From UBA1672 sp964587815 (lineage in GTDB: Bacteria > Pseudomonadota > Alphaproteobacteria > Micavibrionales > Micavibrionaceae): a stretch of DNA of 29,933 bases. Within the stretch, counting starts at the first letter, position 1; each line of letters starts with the position of its first letter. Below are positions 15,351-22,528 of the stretch, piece after piece. Below the pieces are notes generated by a model. The model saw only the letters and a list, made by a program, of their open reading frames with translations. It did no database searches and was not told the DNA's origin. The stretch is taken from the NCBI GenBank assembly GCA_964587815.1, contig CAZPMH010000025.1:1-29933 (forward strand), given 5' to 3'. The position numbers and the translations under genes are program-made.

Positions 15351-16276
15351 TCGGCAGAAAAAAGAAAAGCAAAGGCGCACTTTTCAACATTTATATCAAC
15401 GCAAATGCCGGCACAATTCAAAGTCTTGGCCACAAAGGCGTCAAACAGCTGATTAAAAAAAGCGGCCTGAAAACCAATATCCTGACAATCCTGCCGCCTG
15501 AAAAACTTTTTGACGTGCTGCAAAAAGACGATGGAGAACATCCGCTGTTAATCGGCGGTGGCGACGGCACAATCAGGGGTGCGGCATCCATATTTCAAGG
15601 TCGCCATGCTTTTGGCATTCTGCCGCTTGGCACTATGAACCTGCTGGCAAAGGACATGCACATTCCGGTAAAACTGGAACAAGCGCTCAACGCATACGCA
15701 CAGGGCACAAAAACGATAGCCATCGACATCGCAAAGGCCAACGACGAGGCTTTTCTTTGTAATGCCGCCCTCGGCGCAATCCCCGAATCCTCTGTTTTTC
15801 GTGAAAATAACCGCCAACTAAGCCAACCAATCTTATTGACGCGCCTCACATGGTTCGTCATGGGGCGGCTGGACAGGTCAAAACAAAAATACTATCGCGT
15901 CACGATAGACGGTAAAAATTTGAAATTGAAATCATCATCACTGGTGATTTCAAACAACAAATATGATCACGGCGATAAATGGAACATCGAAAGCCTGAAA
16001 AGATCATCGCTGGAATCAGGGATCATGGCGCTCTACTCCGCAACCCCGTCAAATCTCTGGGAGAAAATCCGCCTCCTCACACGCTTAGGCGTCGGGGGAT
16101 GGCGCGCCGACCCGAAAATCAACGAATGGGAAGGAAAAACAATTAATGTGCAGGGAAACGAAAAAACAAAACAAATCGCGCTTGATGGTGAAACACTGCC
16201 GATGAAATCACCCATCAAATTTACAATTCACCCGAAAAGTTTGGAAATACTTCTTCCTAAAAGACAAAGTATATAA
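15347..16276 (+). CDS. Diacylglycerol-kinase-family lipid kinase (YegS/DgkB type)
   Basis: 309 residues. The DAGK catalytic fold is shown by N-terminal FNIYINANAGTIQ, the nucleotide-binding GGGDGTIRGAA (about 70-80) and GILPLGTMNLLAKDMHIP (about 90-107), where the family usually has GTxND. The C-terminal beta domain reads SLVISNNKYDHG...LESGIMALYSA and ends with ALDGETLPMKSPIKFTI. It would phosphorylate a membrane lipid or sphingoid base; the true substrate cannot be told. It overlaps mgtC by 4 bases and is 20 bases before the phosphoesterase. M instead of N/D in the GT(M)N motif still fits members of the family. Confidence 0.92.
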   Translation: MIGRKKKSKGALFNIYINANAGTIQSLGHKGVKQLIKKSGLKTNILTILPPEKLFDVLQKDDGEHPLLIGGGDGTIRGAASIFQGRHAFGILPLGTMNLLAKDMHIPVKLEQALNAYAQGTKTIAIDIAKANDEAFLCNAALGAIPESSVFRENNRQLSQPILLTRLTWFVMGRLDRSKQKYYRVTIDGKNLKLKSSSLVISNNKYDHGDKWNIESLKRSSLESGIMALYSATPSNLWEKIRLLTRLGVGGWRADPKINEWEGKTINVQGNEKTKQIALDGETLPMKSPIKFTIHPKSLEILLPKRQSI

Positions 16277-16296
16277 AGAAAGATAAGACCAAGACG

Positions 16297-17109
16297 ATGA
16301 GTAACAACACGCCATTAAAAATCATACATCTGTCCGATCTGCACTTCGGCACACACAGCGTTGAAAACGTTGCAATTTTGCAAGCGGAAATCGAAAAGAA
16401 CGCGCCTGACCTGATTGCAGTGTCCGGCGATTTCGCTCAAATCGCCAACGCGTCGGAATTTGAAATTGCACATGATTTTCTAAACGGCTTAAGCAGCCCG
16501 ACCTTCTGTGTCCCCGGAAACCATGACGTGCCCGCTTGGAATTTGATCGAGCGCTTTACCCAACCGTACAAAAAATACAAAAAATACATCACCGACGATT
16601 TAAACCCCGTTCTGGAAACCGAAAACGCGCTTTTCGCAGGCATAAATTCATCCCGCCGCGCCCTGCCCCACTGGAACTGGGCAAACGGCGCCGTTTCAAA
16701 CGCCCAGCGCACCAATTTAAGAAAAACATTTGAAGGCGCAAAAGGCTGGCGCATTTGCATGCTGCACCACCCGATACACAAGGTACAGGACATGCCCATT
16801 GATGTCACCGTATTCGGCCGCAAACGCACGCTCAACGTTATTCAGGATCTAAAAGTTAATCTCGTCCTGACGGGTCACGTTCATCACGCCTCAATCACAA
16901 CATTGGGCGACGAACATCATCAAACAATATATCTCAGCGCCTCCACCGCTCTCTCCTCAAGAAAGCGCGGACAGGCAAACGGATTTAACATTATAGAATT
17001 GCATCACGATAAAATGACCATCGACGTGCTGGCCTTAAATAACGGCGGGTTCGAACAAATCAAAAAATTCGAACACACTAAACTTTCAGGCGCGCAATCA
17101 AGTCATTAA
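16297..17109 (+). CDS. Calcineurin-like metallophosphoesterase
   Basis: 270 residues with the complete metal site: DLHFG (13-17, after IIHLS), SGDFAQ (about 44-49), GNHDVP (73-78), LHHPIH (about 152-157) and TGHVHHAS (about 188-195). This resembles the CpdA/Icc-like class-III phosphodiesterase branch, and could act on cyclic nucleotides or on a phospholipid or other phosphoester. As last gene of the EcfG operon after a lipid kinase, a lipid-related substrate is plausible, though this is only inference. Its 3' end overlaps the convergent DUF2254 gene by 32 bases. Confidence 0.93.
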   Translation: MSNNTPLKIIHLSDLHFGTHSVENVAILQAEIEKNAPDLIAVSGDFAQIANASEFEIAHDFLNGLSSPTFCVPGNHDVPAWNLIERFTQPYKKYKKYITDDLNPVLETENALFAGINSSRRALPHWNWANGAVSNAQRTNLRKTFEGAKGWRICMLHHPIHKVQDMPIDVTVFGRKRTLNVIQDLKVNLVLTGHVHHASITTLGDEHHQTIYLSASTALSSRKRGQANGFNIIELHHDKMTIDVLALNNGGFEQIKKFEHTKLSGAQSSH

Positions 17110-18399
17110 TATCGGTATTGAGCCGCTCTCGATCAGCAACCTGATGGTTGATACCATCCAAATCACGTTTTAAGGCATAGACCTGATCCAACAGCGCGAC
17201 TTTCGCGCTTTTCTGATCCTGAACCAAACGGCACAGCACATCAAATTTCTTCACCATATGGCGAATAATGCTCGGCATCTGCGCGCCGTTAAAACGAATC
17301 TGTTCAAACGCGTTGAAAATCAAATCGGGCACATCAACCTGCTTTGCAACCAACCGTTTAACCCCTTCATCATCGTAAAAATCTTGCGACGGCGGCGGAT
17401 TTTCGAACACAAACGCAATCGCGACAGATAAATGATCCAGTACATGCATCGCCGTAAAGGCATCATTAATCCCGGGGAAAGCGCGCGTATGCCGATCTCC
17501 ACAAGGTGACGCACGGAATATTCAATATCCTGCGTCGACGTTCGGCTATCCCCGATTATAAAACAGTTTTTAATCGTAAGTTCCGCATCGTCGGGCAACG
17601 GCGATTTTGAGTAAAGACGAACTCCGTCCTCTCCACGCACAAGGAAATAGCCAGACTTAAAAATAATCTCCATACGGCAGTCATGTTTGGCCGCGAAATC
17701 AATCAACGTGTCGTAATCAATATTTTGCACATAACCTGAGCGATCAAAAAACAAATGTGTGCTGATCTGTTGAAAATCCTTCGGCCAGTCAACTTGCTCA
17801 TTTACATCCTCCGGTTCTTCGTTCCGTTCATTATTGCGCGTCAAACGTTTCAGTGCTGCCATCAAATCATCAGACACTTTCAAAATAATATTATCGGCAA
17901 TGCACGACCGTGCCACATGGTTTACAAACGCCAAAAGAACGAACAAATTCACCAGACACAAAACAAAGACAAAACTAATCGTTACCTGTGGTGTCACCGC
18001 CTCCGACGTGCGGGAATGCAAAATAACCGTCAAAACAAAACACGCAATCACCGTCCCGAAAAACAACCCGAAAAAGTCTTTCGTCTTCTGATCTTCCATA
18101 AAGCTTTTAATCAGCCGCGGCCCCAATTGCGATGCCGCCAAAGACAACACAACAATCGTGATCGATATCGCCAACGTCGCCATCGTAATCATCGCCGACA
18201 ACAACGCAATGATTACGGATTTCGCATCATCGGTAGAGCCCTGAAAAAAGTAGGCCGGTAAATCCAAATTCGACAGATAATGTGTTTCCAGATAATAACT
18301 GGCCAGAGTAACGGCAAAAAAGACAAAACAAAAAAGAGCGGGTATAAACCATAGATCGCTCTTTAAAAGTTGTATCGTGTTATAGAGTTTTGCCAGCAT
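17078..18399 (-). pseudogene. DUF2254 membrane protein gene, broken by a one-base frameshift
   Basis: The intact gene would give about 440 residues. The first frame (18399 down to about 17475) has four membrane segments (LWFIPALFCFVFFAVTLASYY, VIIALLSAMITMATLAISITIVVLSLAAS, FGLFFGTVIACFVLTVIL, ISFVFVLCLVNLFVLLAFV) and continues to EIGIRALSPG. In DUF2254 proteins this is followed by INDP(F/Y)TA. Here INDAFTAMHVLDHL occurs, but in the next frame; that frame then runs to a stop at 17078. One base is missing in or beside CCCGGGG (17471-17477). The start overlaps the PRC-barrel stop as TGATG, so it is in the EcfG-driven operon. A sequencing error or a real pseudogene are both possible. Confidence 0.85.
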
Positions 18400-19349
18400 C
18401 AGGGGGTGTCTCCATAAAGGCTGCTCGCCAGTGATCGTGTTTGTTCTTCCGTCAATTGGATATCATATCCGTCAGGGTTTTCAACCACCGTTACATTCTC
18501 GTAAGGGAACCCGAACAAGCCGACATCTCGCCCTCCCGTCAATGACGGTTTCAAGGCAAACAAAACACGCTGTACTTCGGCATTTTGGTAAATCACCGTC
18601 GAGACCTGACCGGCGACATCACCATTATGATCCAGAACCTGCCCATCGCGTAGATGCCTTAAACTTATATATTTATCCCCCATATCTGCATAGCTAAAGC
18701 GTGGCTTCTCACCCAAATCGTCACCCGATAGGGTAGCAAGAACAGCACCTGAAGGGTCCTGAACCTGAACATTTTCAAAGGTCAGGCGTGACAAGCCTTG
18801 ATTGTGATATGTGCCGTCTTTATCAACAATAATCGCTTGCGCTTCACCGGTTTCTTTTTCAATGACAATGTCATGAACCTGACCTGCCTGATTTCCATCT
18901 TCGCCCATAACGCGGCTACCGACCACATCTTTCATGGAATACTGAAAACCGTCGTCAAGGCGCGGCGCTAATTTCTCAGCCTGCTGCTCAACCTCGGTTA
19001 AAGCCTCCAGCCTGAACTCATCGTCCGGCTCACCGATATTCATGCGGCTTGTATCAAGCCCGTCACCAATACCGCTAAAAACTTTATGAAAAAAATTATA
19101 AAAGGAGCTTTGTCCTGTTTGCGGATCGTATTCGTTACCCGGCGCACGCTGTGCAGCGGCTTGACTGTTTACGGGCGTACCATTATCAGGAGAAATGAAG
19201 AAATACCACGTCACGAAGCCACCAACGGCAAGAACAACAAAAAGAATAGTTGTAAAAGCGCGAACCGAACGTTGCGCATAAGGTTGGTTCTCATTACTCG
19301 TCCATATGTTGGCTTTTGCTTCATTGCCCATATTGTCTTGGTTATTCAT
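18399..19349 (-). CDS. PRC-barrel-domain membrane protein of the general stress regulon
   Basis: 316 residues. Residues 1-30 are cytoplasmic, a single membrane segment follows (FTTILFVVLAVGGFVTWYFF, about 34-53), then a linker and two PRC-barrel-like beta domains: SMKDVVGSRVMGEDGNQAGQVHDIVIEKE (about 139-167) and ISLRHLRDGQVLDHNGDVAGQVSTVIY (about 226-252). PRC barrels act as small adapter or binding modules; the partner is unknown. ATG 19349 has a TAAGGA site. An in-frame ATG at 19424 lies inside the promoter (19420-19444) and can be excluded if that promoter is used. It is followed with a 1-base overlap by the DUF2254 gene. Confidence 0.88.
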   Translation of the reverse strand: MNNQDNMGNEAKANIWTSNENQPYAQRSVRAFTTILFVVLAVGGFVTWYFFISPDNGTPVNSQAAAQRAPGNEYDPQTGQSSFYNFFHKVFSGIGDGLDTSRMNIGEPDDEFRLEALTEVEQQAEKLAPRLDDGFQYSMKDVVGSRVMGEDGNQAGQVHDIVIEKETGEAQAIIVDKDGTYHNQGLSRLTFENVQVQDPSGAVLATLSGDDLGEKPRFSYADMGDKYISLRHLRDGQVLDHNGDVAGQVSTVIYQNAEVQRVLFALKPSLTGGRDVGLFGFPYENVTVVENPDGYDIQLTEEQTRSLASSLYGDTP

Positions 19350-19393
19350 TCTCTCTGTCCTTAAATTGTATGCTTCACCTTGCAAACTCTTCA

Positions 19394-19431
19394 TAAGAAA
19401 AGCCCTGCTTGCTATCTCTAACAAACAGGGC
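19394..19431 (-). terminator. Terminator after csbD-like gene, overlapping the next promoter
   Basis: GCCCTG (19402-19407) pairs with CAGGGC (19426-19431), with TTG/CAA inside, and the minus strand continues TTTTCTTATG. The -10 element of the EcfG promoter for the PRC-barrel operon lies inside its arm, so transcripts started there cannot form the hairpin. Confidence 0.75.
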
Positions 19432-19444
19432 CTTCAAAAGTTCC
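19420..19444 (-). promoter_or_regulatory. EcfG-type promoter of the PRC-barrel/DUF2254 operon
   Basis: On the minus strand GGAAC (19444-19440) is followed after 17 bases by GTT (19422-19420). The transcript would start near 19412, about 60 bases before the PRC-barrel ATG. Confidence 0.85.
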
Positions 19445-19455
19445 CTATACCGTTT

Positions 19456-19659
19456 CTAGGCGGCGATTGAGCGTTCCCATTCCTGAACTTGCTCTTCCGC
19501 CTTTTCGCGGGCAATACCGTATTGTTCTTGAATGGCGCCGACCAGTTTATTGCGATCGCCTTCGGCTTGATCAACAGCATCTCCTGTTAATTCGCCCCAT
19601 TGTTTTTGAACCTCGCCCTTAAACTGTTTCCAATTTCCACTAAAAATATCTTCATTCAT
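19456..19659 (-). CDS. CsbD-family stress protein
   Basis: 67 residues, soluble, with the CsbD pattern: GNWKQFKGEVQKQWGELTGDAVDQAEGDRNKLVGAIQEQYG and a C-terminal AREKAEEQVQEWE helix. CsbD-like proteins are abundant general-stress proteins of unknown biochemical role. It has a strong AAAGGAAT ribosome site. Only 24 bases separate it from a terminator hairpin after the exported PRC-barrel gene and no EcfG motif lies between, so it is probably made by read-through from the promoter at 20632-20656. Confidence 0.93.
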   Translation of the reverse strand: MNEDIFSGNWKQFKGEVQKQWGELTGDAVDQAEGDRNKLVGAIQEQYGIAREKAEEQVQEWERSIAA

Positions 19660-19682
19660 GATATTTATTCCTTTCCTAAATG

Positions 19683-19717
19683 TTTAATAAAAGCTCAGCC
19701 CCCCACTGTAGGGGGCT
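19683..19717 (-). terminator. Hairpin between PRC-barrel gene and csbD-like gene
   Basis: AGCCCCC (19697-19703) pairs with GGGGGCT (19711-19717). On the minus strand it is followed by GAGCTTTTATT. It lies just after the stop of the exported PRC-barrel gene and may set a lower CsbD level by partial termination. Confidence 0.65.
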
Positions 19718-19736
19718 AAGAACAAAGTATGATCCT

Positions 19737-20585
19737 CTAGTTAGAGATCGTTTTCTTGTAAGCTTTAAAGTCGCGCGCCTGATTAGCACTCAATTTAAAG
19801 TCAACGCTGTCATCATTCTGCTTCATATTCGCATCCTTAAAGGCAATGATCGCTTGCTCTCCGCCCATACCCAGGATTTGTCCGAAGCCGACAACAACAT
19901 CTGATGCACGACCTTCAACGAAGACAAGATCATCAATTTCTGCCAATGTCTCGCCTTTTGCATCGACAAGCTCACCATCAAGAAGAGCATTCACGCTGTA
20001 ACCTTCTTTTGGCATCGTTTGAACCTTATCGTTCGCATTTGTTGCATCATAAGAAAATGCACGCGCTGAATCGATCATCTCTTCTGTTAATGGCGCAACA
20101 AAATCACCATCTTCATCGCGGTTCATCACTTTACCGTAATCAAAGGCAACCAGCTTACCGATACCTGTAAAGGCACCATCTGCCATAATCACCATCGAAG
20201 CCTGACCGTTTTCATCAAGAATAATGTCACTGATATTGGCGACAAAATCACCATCGTAATTCATAACAGGGTTTCCGATAATACCTGTTGCCGTTGCATT
20301 TGTGTCATATGTAACTTTTTCAACATCGGCACCGGAATTACTGTCTGAAAACATTTTCTTCGCGGACTTATATGTGTCTTTCGCTGTATCGCTTACGCTT
20401 TTTGCTGCACTGCTCGCAGCTTCGCTCACATCATCAACTGCATTTTCAACATCTTTGCTGAAATCACCTGTTGATTTTTCTGCTTGCGTCTTGTCGTAGC
20501 TGTTCATGTTTGGCTTATCTGCCATTGCAGGGGTCGCACCCATTAGTGCGATTGCGGATACTGCTGATAAAAATAACTTATTCAT
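19737..20585 (-). CDS. Exported PRC-barrel protein
   Basis: 282 residues. A signal peptide (NKLFLSAVSAIALMGATPAMA, cleavage after about residue 22) directs export. A Ser/Ala/Lys-rich helical linker (about 45-85, VDDVSEAASSAAKSVSDTAKDTYKSAKK) resembles the amphipathic repeats of stress proteins. Two PRC-barrel-like units follow: NPVMNYDGDFVANISDIILDENGQ (about 105-128) and NALLDGELVDAKGETLAEIDDLVFVEG. It resembles the membrane-anchored PRC protein at 18399-19349, so the two are probably paralogous envelope proteins. The start at 20585 begins the signal peptide; an earlier frame opening at 20690 overlaps the promoter. It is transcribed from an EcfG-type promoter at 20632-20656. Confidence 0.88.
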   Translation of the reverse strand: MNKLFLSAVSAIALMGATPAMADKPNMNSYDKTQAEKSTGDFSKDVENAVDDVSEAASSAAKSVSDTAKDTYKSAKKMFSDSNSGADVEKVTYDTNATATGIIGNPVMNYDGDFVANISDIILDENGQASMVIMADGAFTGIGKLVAFDYGKVMNRDEDGDFVAPLTEEMIDSARAFSYDATNANDKVQTMPKEGYSVNALLDGELVDAKGETLAEIDDLVFVEGRASDVVVGFGQILGMGGEQAIIAFKDANMKQNDDSVDFKLSANQARDFKAYKKTISN

Positions 20586-20631
20586 TTCAAAATACCTTTC
20601 ATTATATATGTATGAAGTGTTGTGCTTAACA

Positions 20632-20656
20632 AACAGATCACCCGTCAGAACGTTCC
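20632..20656 (-). promoter_or_regulatory. EcfG-type promoter of the exported PRC-barrel gene
   Basis: Minus-strand GGAAC (20656-20652), 17 bases, GTT (20634-20632). It is placed 46 bases before the ATG at 20585. Confidence 0.85.
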
Positions 20657-20693
20657 ATTTTTTTTGACAATAAATTTCAAAAAGCAGCACCCA

Positions 20694-20720
20694 TAAAGAA
20701 GCCGCCCGAAAACGGGCGGC
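20694..20720 (-). terminator. Terminator after the DUF2383 gene
   Basis: GCCGCCCG-AAAA-CGGGCGGC (20701-20720) is a perfect 8-bp stem, with TTCTTTATG following on the minus strand. It lies 33 bases after the stop at 20754. Confidence 0.8.
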
Positions 20721-20753
20721 TGGGGTTTTAATAGATATAATCTAAATATTTAT

Positions 20754-21218
20754 TTATGCGGCGGCCTGCATTTGGTCTTTCAAGGCCTTCATGTAATCAT
20801 GGCTTTTCTGCAATGAAGTGAGTTCATTTTGCAACGCTGTCTTCGTTGATGGAGAAATATCTTCGTTTTCCATCGCATCCTTGATGTAATGCAGACATTT
20901 ATCTTCTGCTTCCTCAAGATGGGTGACAAGCATAGCATCGGGGTCATTGCTCACCTTCGCCATCATAGTCGCAAACATCTCGCGCGTGCTTCCTGTAATG
21001 GTCTCATCGGCTTCGACATCTGTCTCACCATTGCTTGCTAAAATACCCTGCAAGTTTGTGATGACGGACACATGTAACCCTTCTAAACTCTTGAAGGTTG
21101 AAATCATTGTTTCGTCTTCGACCTTCTCCTGGGCAGTTTCATAAAACTCTGCCGCATCTTCGTTTACATTGATAAGTGATTTAAGTGCTCTATTTTCAAT
21201 TTTGTTGTCATTTGACAT
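20754..21218 (-). CDS. DUF2383 / PA2169-type four-helix-bundle protein
   Basis: 154 residues, all helical, acidic. The pattern LKSLINVNEDAAEFYETAQEKV (helix 1), TMISTFKSLEGLHVSVITNLQGIL (helix 2), a helix with EMFATMMAKVSNDPDAMLVTHLEEAEDKCLHYIKDAM and a final TALQNELTSLQKSHDYMKALKDQM is that of the ferritin-like DUF2383 family. The E-x-x-H and E-x-x-E-x-x-C-L-H-like residues could bind metal, but this is not shown. The ATG at 21218 has AAGGA upstream; an in-frame ATG at 21311 would start upstream of the promoter. It has its own EcfG promoter at 21264-21288. Confidence 0.88.
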   Translation of the reverse strand: MSNDNKIENRALKSLINVNEDAAEFYETAQEKVEDETMISTFKSLEGLHVSVITNLQGILASNGETDVEADETITGSTREMFATMMAKVSNDPDAMLVTHLEEAEDKCLHYIKDAMENEDISPSTKTALQNELTSLQKSHDYMKALKDQMQAAA

Positions 21219-21263
21219 TATGAAACAAGATCCTTTCGTTGGTGGGTTAATGTTACTTAATCT

Positions 21264-21288
21264 AACGGGAGAGCACGAAGAAAGTTCC
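21264..21288 (-). promoter_or_regulatory. EcfG-type promoter of the DUF2383 gene
   Basis: Minus-strand GGAAC (21288-21284), 17 bases, (C)GTT (21266-21264). It lies directly after the stop codon of the upstream small gene. Confidence 0.85.
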
Positions 21289-21291
21289 AAA

Positions 21292-21531
21292 TTATTTGGG
21301 AACATTTGCATAGGCTTGTGTCATCGCCTCATCAGCATCTTGAACAGAACCGCGCGCCACAATTGATCCGTGATAAGACACCGACCATTTCCAGCTTTCG
21401 CGCTTTTGTTCACATTCCCAATTTGTCTTTTGTTTTTCAATCACAAGCTCATAATCTTCAATGTCAACGCACATTTTTTGAACCTGCCATGTCTGGTCTG
21501 TCGCTTCGTGATGTATATCTTCAATCGTCAT
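21292..21531 (-). CDS. Small soluble hypothetical protein
   Basis: 79 residues, charged, no membrane segment. It reads as an alpha/beta protein: EDYELVIEKQKTNWECEQ, then WKWSVSYHGSIVARGSVQDADEAMTQAYA, in which the WSVxxxGxxxAxGxxxDxxxAxxxA pattern resembles small proteins predicted to adopt a beta-hairpin plus helix. I do not recognise a family. GAAGGGAAA lies before the ATG. It follows a long hairpin at 21560-21618, so it may be made by read-through from the entericidin operon; no EcfG motif lies directly upstream. Confidence 0.75.
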   Translation of the reverse strand: MTIEDIHHEATDQTWQVQKMCVDIEDYELVIEKQKTNWECEQKRESWKWSVSYHGSIVARGSVQDADEAMTQAYANVPK

Positions 21532-21559
21532 AAAGTTTCCCTTCTTAAAAAAGATATAA

Positions 21560-21618
21560 AAATAGCCTGTACTCCTTTGTGTGAGTGGGGGGGGGGGGAG
21601 GGAGAGTACAGGCTATTT
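21560..21618 (-). terminator. Long hairpin with a 12-G tract in the loop
   Basis: AAATAGCCTGTACTC (21560-21574) is perfectly complementary to 21604-21618 (15 bp). The 29-base loop holds twelve consecutive G (21587-21598). On the minus strand the stem is followed by TTTATATCTTTTTT, as in a Rho-independent terminator for the small membrane protein operon. Confidence 0.7.
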
Positions 21619-21622
21619 CGTT

Positions 21623-21694
21623 TTAAAACATAAAGTATATGAGTAATATGACAGGGATCGGAACACCCAAAAGCCATAACATTATCGCTCTCAT
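21623..21694 (-). CDS. 23-residue single-span membrane protein
   Basis: ATG at 21694 with an AGGAG site 5 bases upstream gives MRAIMLWLLGVPIPVILLIY followed by FMF. It is a single hydrophobic helix with a proline-containing centre. Similar tiny proteins with LWLLGxPIPxI occur in proteobacterial genomes, as I recall, but without a known role. The start overlaps the stop of the upstream gene as ATGA, indicating translational coupling. It is too short for most gene callers. Confidence 0.7.
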   Translation of the reverse strand: MRAIMLWLLGVPIPVILLIYFMF

Positions 21695-21867
21695 TGCGGG
21701 CTCCTGACTGTTGCGTCATCAATCTCATCACCAACTTCTTCAACAGTTTCAGAAATGGAGTTACTGATCTGCTCAGCGGGTGTTTCCTCGTTGTAGTTCA
21801 TAATCATGATCGCAAATATCCCAACGAGGACAAGTAGAATAGCAATCATTAAACCTTTATTAGACAT
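21691..21867 (-). CDS. 58-residue membrane protein with acidic tail
   Basis: One N-terminal membrane segment (about residues 5-23, LMIAILLVLVGIFAIMIMN) followed by an acidic amphipathic tail (EETPAEQISNSISETVEEVGDEIDD). The ATG at 21867 has a GAGGATC-like site (GTGAGGATCGA). It lies 17 bases after the entericidin-like gene and overlaps the 23-residue gene by 4 bases. The function is unknown; the short tail could bind cations or a partner protein. Confidence 0.72.
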   Translation of the reverse strand: MSNKGLMIAILLVLVGIFAIMIMNYNEETPAEQISNSISETVEEVGDEIDDATVRSPQ

Positions 21868-21884
21868 TCGATCCTCACTTTATA

Positions 21885-22028
21885 TTAGTTTTCAACGGCA
21901 CGTTCTAGTTCTTGACCGGCATGGTTAATGTCTTGTCCGGCACCTTGAATTGTTTCACATGCTGTCAGGCCTAAACTTGCCAAACCCAACGTTGCAAAAG
22001 CTAAAAGTTTTAATCTATCGATTTTCAT
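21885..22028 (-). CDS. Entericidin-like small lipoprotein
   Basis: 47 residues: a signal sequence ending in the lipobox LTAC (Cys at about residue 24), then ETIQGAGQDINHAGQELERAV. This matches the EcnA/EcnB entericidin pattern, where ETIQGxGxDI is typical. In E. coli entericidins are a stress-induced bacteriolytic toxin/antidote pair; most single copies in alphaproteobacteria have no tested role. An AAAGGATG site precedes the ATG. A near-consensus EcfG promoter (18-base spacer) lies upstream. Confidence 0.88.
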   Translation of the reverse strand: MKIDRLKLLAFATLGLASLGLTACETIQGAGQDINHAGQELERAVEN

Positions 22029-22057
22029 TATTTCATCCTTTCTTTTTCTAACAAGCT

Positions 22058-22083
22058 AACGCCGCAGCTCGAAAATTAGTTCC
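22058..22083 (-). promoter_or_regulatory. EcfG-like promoter, 18-base spacer, of the entericidin operon
   Basis: Minus-strand GGAAC (22083-22079), 18 bases, GTT (22060-22058). The spacer is one base longer than in the other copies here, so activity is less certain. Confidence 0.6.
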
Positions 22084-22090
22084 AAAAATT

Positions 22091-22525
22091 TTATTGTAAT
22101 CGTTGACCGACCATGTATCCCGCAGCAGATGCCGCACAGACTGAGGCCTTCGGATTTTCGCGCACTGGCGCACCATACTCATCATTAAGCACGTCCAAAG
22201 CCTCTAAAATGCTCTCGCGTATGTCATCTCGTAACTCCTCGACGCGTTTTCTCTTATAACGCTTGATCAGATACCCCGATAAAGCCAAAACGCCTGACAC
22301 AATCATGACAAGAAGGCCGGCAAGTGCCGCAGCAACATCAGGTGCAAAATTACTTGTTAACCATAAATAGGCTGCAAAAATAAAGAAGCACAAACCCGCC
22401 AAGGCAAAAAGGCCCGACAGAGCACCAAAGCTCAATCGTGCCTTACTGCTGCCTGTTAAGGGGAAATCATTACTGATCAATCGGTCAACAACGAGTTGTT
22501 CCGCAACCTTCAACAAGCCGTTCAT
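22091..22525 (-). CDS. Holin-like (phage holin 3_6/DUF1469-type) membrane protein
   Basis: 144 residues. Two membrane helices (about 32-57, GALSGLFALAGLCFFIFAAYLWL; 66-87, AALAGLLVMIVSGVLALSGYL) are followed by a basic and amphipathic region (KRYKRKRVEELRDDIRESILEAL) and a C-terminal glycine/alanine-zipper-like segment (ENPKASVCAASAAGYMVG). This is the layout of the YqjE/holin-like proteins that accompany YqjD. It starts 3 bases after the DUF883 gene, so both are one unit. The role is in the inner membrane in stationary phase or stress, known only in outline. Confidence 0.8.
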   Translation of the reverse strand: MNGLLKVAEQLVVDRLISNDFPLTGSSKARLSFGALSGLFALAGLCFFIFAAYLWLTSNFAPDVAAALAGLLVMIVSGVLALSGYLIKRYKRKRVEELRDDIRESILEALDVLNDEYGAPVRENPKASVCAASAAGYMVGQRLQ

Positions 22526-22528
22526 GTG

